NCBI RefSeq assembly: GCF_018598185.1
Contig: NZ_JAHESC010000005.1
Span: 62,001-126,000 of the forward strand
Reading direction: 5' to 3'
Source of the DNA: Dawidia soli
GTDB lineage: Bacteria > Bacteroidota > Bacteroidia > Cytophagales > Cyclobacteriaceae
DNA length: 64,000 nt
Positions 25,982 through 33,400 of this stretch are shown piece after piece. The translations under genes and the position numbers were made by a program. The notes beneath the pieces were generated by a model. It saw only the letters and a program-made list of their open reading frames with translations. It did no database searches and was not told the DNA's origin. Every line of letters begins with the position of its first letter. Positions within the stretch are counted from its first letter, which is position 1.

Positions 25982-26821
25982 ATGAAACGAATCATAGTAC
26001 CCTGCGATTTTTCCAAACCTGCCGTACACGCTTTCCGGTTTGCCGTAGACGTGGCCGCGCAGTCGGTGGGTGAAGTACACTTGCTGCATGTTATTGAGGT
26101 TCCTGTCTTACAGGATTCTGCGGTGTTATCGTTTGAGGAGGGACTATTCAAAGAGCTGCGCGCCGAGGCCGAACTGGAAATGCGCACACTCGCGGCCGGC
26201 GTGCCAGATACTGTACGGATCATACAGGCTATACGCTTCGGCCCCGTACACAAGATCATACCGATCTACGTCTCGGCCGCTGCGGCCGATCTGATCATCA
26301 TGGGTACCCATGGCGCCACCGGCTTGCGCGAGGTGCTGGTAGGCTCCAACGCCGAGAAAGTGGTGCGAACATCGGCCGTGCCCGTCATTACGGTGAAAGA
26401 TGAGTATAGTCGTCCTGTTAAACACATTGTATTTCCCTGCACCCTCGAAAACGAGCAGCAGGAAGAATTGGCGCAGAAGGTCAAAGCCCTGCAGCAGTTC
26501 TTTCAGACACGCCTGCACATCGTCTGGATCAACTCGCCGCTATACCCTGAACGCGATGCCGCCGTACAGGATCGTCTCAGGGCGTTTGCAGATCGGTTTG
26601 GATTTGAAAATTATACCGTCAATGTATACCATGACATGGACACCGAAGCCGGCATTCTAAACTTTGCCCGCCGGGTGGAAGCCGATATGATCGCGCTGGG
26701 TACACACGGCCGCCGCGGCGTGGCCCGCGCCCTGTACGGAAGCACGGCCGAAGACATCGTCAACCACGCGCAATCACTGACCTGGACGTCGGTGATGCCA
26801 CCGGCGGTGAGTGAATATTAG
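25982..26821 (+). CDS. Tandem universal stress protein (UspA family)
   Basis: 279 residues with two Usp domains. The N-terminal domain (1-139) starts MKRIIVPCDFSKPAVHAF and carries the ATP-binding pattern G-x2-G-x9-G-S in GTHGATGLREVLVGS. The C-terminal domain (about 145-275) repeats it as GTHGRRGVARALYGS. Tandem Usp proteins bind ATP or other nucleotides and act in the cytoplasm in starvation, redox or hypoxia responses. It is monocistronic with a short leader and a TACTTTTG -7 box. Its stop codon overlaps the stop of the convergent small gene at 26818. Confidence 0.93.
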   Translation: MKRIIVPCDFSKPAVHAFRFAVDVAAQSVGEVHLLHVIEVPVLQDSAVLSFEEGLFKELRAEAELEMRTLAAGVPDTVRIIQAIRFGPVHKIIPIYVSAAAADLIIMGTHGATGLREVLVGSNAEKVVRTSAVPVITVKDEYSRPVKHIVFPCTLENEQQEELAQKVKALQQFFQTRLHIVWINSPLYPERDAAVQDRLRAFADRFGFENYTVNVYHDMDTEAGILNFARRVEADMIALGTHGRRGVARALYGSTAEDIVNHAQSLTWTSVMPPAVSEY

Positions 26822-27006
26822 GGAATGCGGTCAAGCCGCCACATACCCAGCGGGTTTTCGAACAGCTCATGGCCGGCGTTGGGTTGGTTGGTTTCTTCGT
26901 GGATGCGGTAGACGGGGGCGTCGTGATCGGCGGCGAAGGTCTGACCGGCACGGATGGTGGGCTTGTCGACGATCTGATAATAACCAAAGGTGCTTAAAGT
27001 GTTCAT
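26818..27006 (-). CDS. Small hypothetical protein (62 residues)
   Basis: A 62-residue frame starting MNTLSTFGYYQIVDKPTIRA and containing YRIHEETNQPNAGHELFENP and LGMWRLDRI near the C-terminus. There is no signal peptide or membrane segment. The composition is that of a real soluble protein, and the frame ends precisely at, and overlaps by 3 bp, the convergent stress-protein gene, as adjacent real genes do. Two TGTAAA elements 13 bp apart (27060-27078) lie upstream. Family and function are not recognised. Confidence 0.5.
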   Translation of the reverse strand: MNTLSTFGYYQIVDKPTIRAGQTFAADHDAPVYRIHEETNQPNAGHELFENPLGMWRLDRIP

Positions 27007-27140
27007 GATGTCCGTGCGGTACGGCGGCAGGATGCCTGTTCCTGCGGATGGGCGGGCTGTGTAAAGGGTGGGTGTAAATTTTTTGGAAGGATTGCGCCAG
27101 GTGGTGCTGCTGCTGACATACGGCTGTCAATCAGACCGCC

Positions 27141-27148
27141 TACTTTTG
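27141..27148 (+). promoter_or_regulatory. Putative -7 box TACTTTTG of the ABM-domain gene
   Basis: TACTTTTG, 22 bp before the ATG, in the same CTACTTTTGA context as the stress-protein gene at 25947. No -33 element is evident, so the two genes may share an activator or alternative sigma factor. Confidence 0.4.
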
Positions 27149-27170
27149 ATCCATCAAAACACCCACGGAT

Positions 27171-27599
27171 ATGAAACTTGCCATCTTTCTGATCGCCGTG
27201 TGCGCATCGTCTGTGATGTGCACGGGCTTGTTTTTTAAAACCTACACGAAGAACCCAAAGAAAAATACAATGGAAAAGACGACCATTTCTGCCACCAAGT
27301 ATGGCATGACCGGCAAGTTTCGCGCGAAGCCGGGTGAGGCCGAAAAGCTCGCGGCTATCCTGCTGGAAGCCTCTCGCCAGGTATCGGTGGTGAAGGGCAT
27401 ACGCCTGTACGCCGTCGGCCGGGACCCAAAGGACGAGAACGTTATTCATGTCATGGAGATCTGGGACAGTAAGGAAGATCACGACCAGTCGCTCACGCTA
27501 CCGGAGACCCGTGCGCTGATCAGCCAGGCCATGCCGCTCATCGACGGCAAGCCCGAGGGCGTTGCATTGGAGATGGTCGGCGGCCTGGGCGTTGACTGA
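27171..27599 (+). CDS. Antibiotic biosynthesis monooxygenase (ABM) domain protein
   Basis: 142 residues. A hydrophobic N-terminus (about 3-23, MKLAIFLIAVCASSVMCTG) could be a signal or a membrane anchor; a Cys at position 17 fits poorly to a lipobox. The ABM fold follows (about 45-135): YGMTGKFRAKPGEAEKLAAI, then GIRLYAVGRDPKDENVIHV and EIWDSKEDHDQSL, the usual small ferredoxin-like dimeric barrel. Members oxidise quinone-like or polyketide substrates or detoxify electrophiles without a cofactor. An internal Met at about residue 34 could give a cytosolic form. The gene converges with a quinone-oxidoreductase-like gene 9 bp away, which may be functionally related. Confidence 0.8.
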   Translation: MKLAIFLIAVCASSVMCTGLFFKTYTKNPKKNTMEKTTISATKYGMTGKFRAKPGEAEKLAAILLEASRQVSVVKGIRLYAVGRDPKDENVIHVMEIWDSKEDHDQSLTLPETRALISQAMPLIDGKPEGVALEMVGGLGVD

Positions 27600-27608
27600 G
27601 GGGATACA

Positions 27609-28550
27609 TTATACTCGTACCACCACTTTGCCTACCGTGCGCCCCGTTTCTACCTGCAGGTGCGCGGCGCCCATGTCGTTGAATGCGAACACGTGTGATA
27701 CGTGGGCTTTGACTGTGCCTGCGGCGAGTAACGCGGCGATGGCTTCCATGTCGGGACCATTGGATTGTACGAGCATAAAGCTGCCGTCGACGCCTTTGTC
27801 TTTTGCTTTTTGGACCACAGCTTCGCTTAGTCCGGATGGAATGCTGATAATGGCGCCGCCCCGCCTGACGATGGTCAGCGAGCGGTCGATGTTGTCGCCG
27901 CCGAGGGTGTCCAGCACGAAGTCTACCGGACCGGCTACTTGCTCGAACGGCTGCGCGCGGTAGTCGATGTGCTCGTCGGCGCCGAGGCTTGATACAAAGT
28001 CTTTGTTCGCGGCCGACGATGTACCGATCACATAGGCGCTGCGGTGTTTGGCGAGCTGCACGGCGAAGTGACCTACGCCGCCGGCGGCGGCGTGAATGAG
28101 TACACGTTTGCCAGGACCTGCTTGCGGATGGTGGGCCATGGCCTGCCAGGCTGTGAGCATTGCTAATGTCGCCGCGGCGGCTTCTTCAAACGATATATTG
28201 GCGGGTTTATGGGCGAGGTGGTGCGCCGGCGCGACCACGTATTCGGCATACGCCTGGCCGTGGCCGGGGAAGTTGATCATGCCAAAGACCGCGTCGCCTG
28301 GGCGGAGGGTGGTGACCTTGCTGCCGACGGCCGTAACAACACCGGCAATGTCCCAGCCGAGGATGATGGGGCTAAGCTCTTTCAGGCGGCTATATACGCC
28401 TTTGCCCGCACGGGTTTTGACGTCCACCGGGTTGAGGCTGATGGCTTTTACTTGTACCAGGACGTCGCTTTCGCCCACCGCCGGTTCGGGAAGCTCGGTG
28501 TATTGCAGTTGTTCTATGCCACCGGGAGCTTTTAAAATGATTGCTTTCAT
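27609..28550 (-). CDS. Zinc-independent NADP-dependent oxidoreductase (quinone reductase-like MDR)
   Basis: 313 residues from the ATG at 28550 (MKAIILKAPGGIEQLQYTEL). The medium-chain dehydrogenase fold has an N-terminal GroES-like domain (NPVDVKTRAGKGVY, LGWDIAGVVTAVG) and a Rossmann domain with the nucleotide motif HAAAGGVGHFAVQLAK (about residue 150). The zinc-binding Cys/His set of alcohol dehydrogenases is absent, so it belongs to the quinone oxidoreductase branch that reduces quinones or enones with NADPH. It is divergent from an AraC-type regulator gene 88 bp away, which is its likely controller. Confidence 0.9.
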   Translation of the reverse strand: MKAIILKAPGGIEQLQYTELPEPAVGESDVLVQVKAISLNPVDVKTRAGKGVYSRLKELSPIILGWDIAGVVTAVGSKVTTLRPGDAVFGMINFPGHGQAYAEYVVAPAHHLAHKPANISFEEAAAATLAMLTAWQAMAHHPQAGPGKRVLIHAAAGGVGHFAVQLAKHRSAYVIGTSSAANKDFVSSLGADEHIDYRAQPFEQVAGPVDFVLDTLGGDNIDRSLTIVRRGGAIISIPSGLSEAVVQKAKDKGVDGSFMLVQSNGPDMEAIAALLAAGTVKAHVSHVFAFNDMGAAHLQVETGRTVGKVVVRV

Positions 28551-28613
28551 GTCGATTGTGATGTTTAACAATGCAAATTTCTACCGATTTTGGTGCGTAA
28601 TCCGGTACTATTC

Positions 28614-28629
28614 CTACCTTTTTCGGTAG
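28614..28629. promoter_or_regulatory. CTACC-N6-GGTAG dyad in the divergent oxidoreductase/AraC promoter
   Basis: CTACC (28614-28618) and GGTAG (28625-28629) flank TTTTTC, 10 bp before the AraC-type ATG. A related half-site CTACCGATTTTGG lies at 28581. The 88-bp divergent gap makes these candidate sites for the AraC protein, although AraC proteins more often bind direct repeats. Confidence 0.35.
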
Positions 28630-28638
28630 TTTGGCGTC

Positions 28639-29484
28639 ATGAAGCGTGAGACTTTGTACGAACCGTTTGAAGTAGCCTTTAGCAAGCTGGACGAAGGGCC
28701 CAGCGCCGGCCACCGCCACTTGTTCTTTGAGCTGGTCTATGTCATGTCGGGTACGGGCAAGCAGTGCATCAATAAAAGTACCTTCAACTACCGGCCAGGG
28801 CACATGTTCCTGATCACCCCGCAGGACTGTCATTCGTTTGACGTCGAGACGACCACGGAATTTTTCTTTCTTCGTTTCAACGATAACTATATACGTTCCA
28901 AGTCCTTCCATACCGACGATATCATGCGGTTGGAGTATATTCTGCAGAATGCCAATCATCAACCCGGCTGTATCTTAAAAAACCTGTCGGATAAGCCGCT
29001 GGTGCGGAGCCTGGCCGATGCGGTCATTGCCGAATTTGTAAACCGCGACCTCTACAACCGCGAGCTCGTGGAGAAGCTGGTGAATACGCTGATCGTGATC
29101 GTAGCCCGGAACATCGCCAAGTATCTGCCCGCCTCGGTACACGAAGATACCGACGCACGCGCCGTCGACATTCTCAACTATGTGCAAGCCAATTTATTTC
29201 ATCCCGAAAAACTCAAGGCCGAGCACCTGAGTGCGCAGTTTGGCGTATCGGAATCCTACCTGGGCCGGTATTTTAAGAACAAGACGCACGAAACGTTACA
29301 GCAATATATTTCCCATCTGCGTCTGCGGCACGTCGAATCGCGTCTGCGCTTCAGCGACCTGCGTGTGCACGAGATCGCCGCCGAGTTGGGTTTCGCCGAC
29401 GAGAGCCACCTCAACAAGTTCCTGCGTAAGGCTACCGGTAAGAGCGCTTCGCAGTTCCGGAAGGAACTGTTGCATGTAGCCTAG
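28639..29484 (+). CDS. AraC-family transcriptional regulator
   Basis: 281 residues. The N-terminal cupin domain (about 15-110) includes GHRHLFFELVYVMSGTGKQ and FNYRPGHMFLITPQDCHSFD. The C-terminal HTH_18 pair (about 180-280) contains LSAQFGVSESYLGRYFK and, as second helix-turn-helix, IAAELGFADESHLNKFLRK. It is a cytoplasmic ligand-responsive regulator. Head-to-head arrangement with the quinone reductase-like gene suggests control of that gene and autoregulation. It ends ASQFRKELLHVA and is full length. Confidence 0.92.
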   Translation: MKRETLYEPFEVAFSKLDEGPSAGHRHLFFELVYVMSGTGKQCINKSTFNYRPGHMFLITPQDCHSFDVETTTEFFFLRFNDNYIRSKSFHTDDIMRLEYILQNANHQPGCILKNLSDKPLVRSLADAVIAEFVNRDLYNRELVEKLVNTLIVIVARNIAKYLPASVHEDTDARAVDILNYVQANLFHPEKLKAEHLSAQFGVSESYLGRYFKNKTHETLQQYISHLRLRHVESRLRFSDLRVHEIAAELGFADESHLNKFLRKATGKSASQFRKELLHVA

Positions 29485-29639
29485 CCAGTGGCCTGGATAG
29501 GATTCTCATGGACAGGGGTTGTAAAAACGAACAGTATTCTTTTGTACAGAAGCAAAGCGAGTGAGCGATTCCGAGGGACGGTATCAGCTCACTGCTTCAC
29601 CTACTTCACCAACTTTACTATTTTTTTTGCGCGCAAGTA

Positions 29640-30182
29640 TTACTCGGCTGTAGTTTTCTTTTTATTGACATTGCCAACAATGAAGCCTACACCTACCTGA
29701 AACTGGAAGATCATGCCAAGATCCATTTCAGAAGGGTTGCTGGCCAGGTTGAACGAGAAGTTCATACCAGCGTCGACATTGAGGCTTTCGGTAATAAAGT
29801 ATTTGCTGCCGCCGTAGAGGCCCATGTTTGCTTGTTTCATTTTGCCCGATCCTTCGCCACCGGATTTGAGACTGGAGTGATTGATTTCGGCGCCTGCGTA
29901 CGGCACCAGCTTGGCGTCTTTGGTCAGGAAGTTATATGTGCCATAAAGGCCAACACCTGTACCCGAAAAGCCGTCGCCAAAGAGGAACTGTGGCTTGATA
30001 CCTGCCTCGACGTTTTTTGTAACGAAATAACCACCCTTGATAAAGACCTGCCCGAAGCTATATAATTTGTTGCTGGTATAGGTGCCAGAGAAGGTGACGT
30101 TGACGTCGCCTTTATCCTGCTGGCTATACGCGGTGGTTCCTGCTGTTAAGATTAAAAGCACAACTACTAAAGACTTTTTCAT
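29640..30182 (-). CDS. Small outer membrane beta-barrel protein
   Basis: 180 residues. The signal peptide MKKSLVVVLLILTAGTTAYSQ precedes roughly eight amphipathic strands, for example GYFVTKNVEAGIKPQFLFGD and ANMGLYGGSKYFITESLNVD. The family resemblance is to OmpX/OmpW-like barrels of Bacteroidota (outer membrane beta-barrel domain). The C-terminus ends in a short Lys-rich tail (NKKKTTAE), not an aromatic residue. The gene stands alone. The 155 bp after its stop contain only an imperfect 7-bp hairpin (29570-29593). Confidence 0.78.
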   Translation of the reverse strand: MKKSLVVVLLILTAGTTAYSQQDKGDVNVTFSGTYTSNKLYSFGQVFIKGGYFVTKNVEAGIKPQFLFGDGFSGTGVGLYGTYNFLTKDAKLVPYAGAEINHSSLKSGGEGSGKMKQANMGLYGGSKYFITESLNVDAGMNFSFNLASNPSEMDLGMIFQFQVGVGFIVGNVNKKKTTAE

Positions 30183-30298
30183 GTGGTTTGTTTAAGTGAT
30201 TGAATGGGTTCAGTATAAATTTGTTTTTGTAACGTGAATCCAAACAATTGGTTGCCATCGCACGTTGATATGAGCTCTACATCTTAAACGAATTATAT

Positions 30299-32320
30299 AT
30301 GTTTCGAATTTTCCTCTCGCTATTTCTTACGGTTAGTTTCGCTGCGTCGCTCGCTGCGCAGGATATTTTTCTGACGCCATACCAGGCGTTGACGCACGAT
30401 GCCCCCATAAAGATGGTGGCGATGGCGTTTTCTGCCGGCGGTAAATATTTATCGGTGGTGGATGGAAAAGGGACTATATCCATTTGGGATGTGGCAGACA
30501 GGAGTATGGTCAAACAGTGGTCTGTCGATGAGAAAGTACTATATACGTCGTTTACCGAACAGGATAACAAGTTTGTAGCCGTTACGACGGGTGGCGCCAT
30601 ATACCAGTATGCCGTGGGTAACTTTGATCGGGTTCGTACGGCAAAGGTGCTGGCCAGGCTTGTGCTGGCCAACCTCGATCCCTCCCGGCAAACACTGGTG
30701 CTCTACACGCGGGACAACAACCTCGAACTTTTCGATCTGAAGGCAAATCTTACCCATGCAAATATACGTGTGCCGGCTACCGTGAAAAACCCCATGTTTG
30801 TGGGGTACGACCGTTTCGGACAGCAATTGTTTATGATCACCGAGCAAGGTAGCGTGCTGAGCTGGAATCCGATCACACAAAGATTCCTGCGTGAGCTGAC
30901 ATTGCAAAGTGGCGAATATACCGGCTCGCGCTCGGTGTTGCATGCTGCCGCTATGAACTCGCCGGGCGATCGGTTTGTGGTGGGATTACAAGAGGTGTTT
31001 ATCCCCAAAGGGGGTATGCAAGGCCGCAACCAGCCGGAGCGTCGTAACATGATCCTGTCATATGACTGGCTGACCGGCAATGAAAACAAACGCGTGCCGA
31101 TGCGGTACCGGGTGGATGAAATGTCGTTCGCGCCGGGCGCGGGCCACGTGGCCTGTATCTCCAAAGACGCCATGTCGGTGTGGACGGTGAACCTGGAGAA
31201 GGCCGAGATCACCAGCACGGTGTCGCTGCCCGGTACGCCGTCAGTACTGGCAATATCGGAGAACGGTGAATATTTGGCCGTAGGATTGCACAAAGGTGCT
31301 GTGCAGCTGTATTACATAGAACGCAACACGCCGGCCGAGATCAGGATCAATACACCCGGATTGGATCGCAGTTATGCCAGTCAGGTTGTATATACCGACA
31401 AGGCGGCGGTGGAAGGAATGATCGAAGGCAATGAGCGGATCACCAAAGTATATATCAACGACAAAGAGGCAACGCTGGATGGCAATCGTCATTTCTCGGG
31501 GGAGGCCGAGCTGCTGCCCGGCAAGAACAAAGTGCGGATTACGGCCGAGAATACGGAGGCCAGGACCACGGCCAGGGATTTTTACATCACGTACGAGCCC
31601 AGGACGGCCACGGCGGGCAAGACCCATGTTTCGGGCAATGTGAAAGTCTCGCAGAAGAAGGTTGCGCTGGTCATGGGTAACGCATCGTATCAGTATACCA
31701 ACAAACTCAACAATACCGTGAATGATGCCGATGGCATGGCCGCCACATTGAGCGAATTGGGCTTTGACGTGATAAAGATTACCGACGGTACATACGAGCA
31801 GATGAAGAACGCCATCTATGCATTCGGCGATCGTGTGCAGGATGTGGACGTATCGGTGTTTTATTACGCAGGCCACGGCCTGGAAGTGGACGGCGCCAAT
31901 TACCTGGTGCCGGTGGATGCCGATATCCAGTCGGCGTTGGATGTGCGCCAGAAGACCATTCCGTTGACGGGGGTGCTGCGCACCATGGAGGTAACGAACC
32001 ACGAGGGACTGAACATGATCATCCTAGATGCCTGTAGGAACAACCCGTTCCCGACGGGTAAGCGGGGTGGGGCGGGGCTTGCCAAGGTCAATGCCCCCTC
32101 GGGTACGATCATCGCGTATGCAACAGACCCCGGCTCGGTTGCCTCCGACGGTGCCGGCGCGCACGGTTTGTATACCGGCGAGCTGATCAAGCAAATGAAA
32201 TTGTCGCAACGTATCGAGGATGTATTTATGAACACACGCAACCGCGTGGAAGAGCTGTCGAAAGGCTCACAGCGGCCATGGGAAGAGGCCCGCCTGAAAG
32301 GGGTGTTCTACCTGAAGTAG
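30299..32320 (+). CDS. WD40-like propeller fused to a caspase-family (C14) peptidase
   Basis: 673 residues. A signal peptide (MFRIFLSLFLTVSFAASLAAQ) suggests export, unusual for caspase homologues. Residues about 35-345 form a WD40-like propeller (SAGGKYLSVVDGKGTISIWD, NGEYLAVGLHKGAVQLYYIE). A short Ig-like segment follows (about 355-425, EGNERITKVYINDKEATLDG). The C-terminal caspase domain (about 450-673) has KVALVMGNASYQYTNKLNN, catalytic His526 in YYAGHG and Cys579 in LDACRNNPF. It is a bacterial orthocaspase, probably cutting after a basic residue, with the propeller as sensor or substrate-binding part. It lies 0.5 kb upstream of an ECF sigma run but is not obviously co-transcribed. Confidence 0.9.
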   Translation: MFRIFLSLFLTVSFAASLAAQDIFLTPYQALTHDAPIKMVAMAFSAGGKYLSVVDGKGTISIWDVADRSMVKQWSVDEKVLYTSFTEQDNKFVAVTTGGAIYQYAVGNFDRVRTAKVLARLVLANLDPSRQTLVLYTRDNNLELFDLKANLTHANIRVPATVKNPMFVGYDRFGQQLFMITEQGSVLSWNPITQRFLRELTLQSGEYTGSRSVLHAAAMNSPGDRFVVGLQEVFIPKGGMQGRNQPERRNMILSYDWLTGNENKRVPMRYRVDEMSFAPGAGHVACISKDAMSVWTVNLEKAEITSTVSLPGTPSVLAISENGEYLAVGLHKGAVQLYYIERNTPAEIRINTPGLDRSYASQVVYTDKAAVEGMIEGNERITKVYINDKEATLDGNRHFSGEAELLPGKNKVRITAENTEARTTARDFYITYEPRTATAGKTHVSGNVKVSQKKVALVMGNASYQYTNKLNNTVNDADGMAATLSELGFDVIKITDGTYEQMKNAIYAFGDRVQDVDVSVFYYAGHGLEVDGANYLVPVDADIQSALDVRQKTIPLTGVLRTMEVTNHEGLNMIILDACRNNPFPTGKRGGAGLAKVNAPSGTIIAYATDPGSVASDGAGAHGLYTGELIKQMKLSQRIEDVFMNTRNRVEELSKGSQRPWEEARLKGVFYLK

Positions 32321-32481
32321 CATTTGCCCGTCATCATTTTTCGAACCCGGCTTCAGCGCGAAGCACACCGTAAAAGGCTCTGTTACGACGTAGAGTAACT
32401 ATGAGCTGTAGTATGAGAATAGGCGGCTGTGCTACCTCGCGTGGCGTTAGGACGGAACTGGGGAGGTGACGTTGTCGCGGC
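32321..32481. other. Gap after the caspase gene
   Basis: A 160-bp stretch before the barrel remnant. No terminator, promoter or RNA is recognisable. It may contain more decayed sequence of the remnant that follows. Confidence 0.3.
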
Positions 32482-32724
32482 CGTTGACCTATAACTATTT
32501 CTTTGGTGTGGGCGGACAACGATCCTCCGTCGGCAGATTATTGGCACCAGGGCTATGGCGCAGGCTTTTACGTAGTGCCATTTGTGAATCAACTTTCGTT
32601 GACTGTGAATTTCGGGGCTTCGGAAGAGGAGTCGTTTCTGATTATGGTTGGCGTAGGTGCTTCTTTTTTAAGGTTTTTAAGTGTCGCAAAATACGTGACA
32701 TCGATTATGGAAGTGCCTGAATGA
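32482..32724 (+). pseudogene. C-terminal fragment of an Omp85/surface-antigen-like barrel
   Basis: In the frame from 32503 the sequence encodes SADYWHQGYGAGFYVVPFVN and SEEESFLIMVGVGASFLRF. This is the pattern of the last two strands of a BamA/Omp85-type barrel or surface-antigen protein, where a GxGxxxxP strand is followed by the terminal fGxGxxF strand. There is no proper start: the frame is closed at 32485, and another frame just upstream reads LTYNYFFGVGG, which looks like the preceding strand. I read this as a truncated, frameshifted remnant. A short real gene from a TTG at 32503 cannot be excluded. Confidence 0.5.
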
Positions 32725-32842
32725 TGACTATCTTCGGGGTGTTTCCCCCATACATCCCGGAATTAGGTTGAATTTTTTTCAGATGCAGGCAACCTGCTCC
32801 GGAAAAGGCCCGTCTTGGGGGAGATTTGAAAATTAAGAATGC

Positions 32843-33400
32843 TTGGAAGACCCGCAGCAGCTTAACGCAATCATTCAACGTTGCCTGAAGGGCGACCGCG
32901 AATCCCAGAAAGTGCTTTATGAGCATTTTTATGGGTATGCTATGAGCATCTGCTTGCGGTACACGCGCTCTCGGGAAGAAGCCCGGGAGATCCTGAATGA
33001 TGGGTTTATGAAAGTGTTTACACGATTGCACCAGCACGAGGACCAGTCTTCGTTCAAAGCATGGTTGCGGCGGATCATGATCAACACGGCCATTGATCAA
33101 TACCGCAAGTCGGGTAAACACGAGCTACATCAGGATCTGGATGCCGTCGCTGCACAAGTGGCATCGGTGCACGGAGATGCGCTTGACACGCTGTCCTACG
33201 GAGAATTGGTCATGATGGTTCAGCAATTGACACCGGCGTACCGAACTGTCTTTAACCTGTACGTAATAGACGGTTATACGCACGAAGAGATTGCCGCCCA
33301 GATGGGGATCTCAGTGGGGACTTCCAAATCTAACCTATTTAAGGCGCGTGAGCAGTTGCGGACGCTGCTGAAAAGGATTAACGTGAAAAAGTATGCCTGA
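32843..33400 (+). CDS. ECF RNA polymerase sigma factor
   Basis: 185 residues, starting at a TTG (32843); no ATG is in frame before the conserved region, and an in-frame stop lies 9 bp upstream. Region 2 (about 22-95) includes VLYEHFYGYAMSICLRYT and WLRRIMINTAIDQYRK. Region 4 (about 120-180) contains TPAYRTVFNLYVIDGYTHEE and MGISVGTSKSNLFKARE. It is an ECF sigma of the Bacteroidota type. The stop overlaps the start of the next gene by 8 bp (33393), the usual arrangement of sigma with its anti-sigma factor. The TTG start probably limits its amount. Confidence 0.93.
   Translation: MEDPQQLNAIIQRCLKGDRESQKVLYEHFYGYAMSICLRYTRSREEAREILNDGFMKVFTRLHQHEDQSSFKAWLRRIMINTAIDQYRKSGKHELHQDLDAVAAQVASVHGDALDTLSYGELVMMVQQLTPAYRTVFNLYVIDGYTHEEIAAQMGISVGTSKSNLFKAREQLRTLLKRINVKKYA

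Noticed and set aside
27003-27482. A 159-codon minus-strand frame opposite the ABM-domain gene
   Set aside because: The sense frame encodes a recognisable ABM domain with a good promoter. The antisense reading has no motif.
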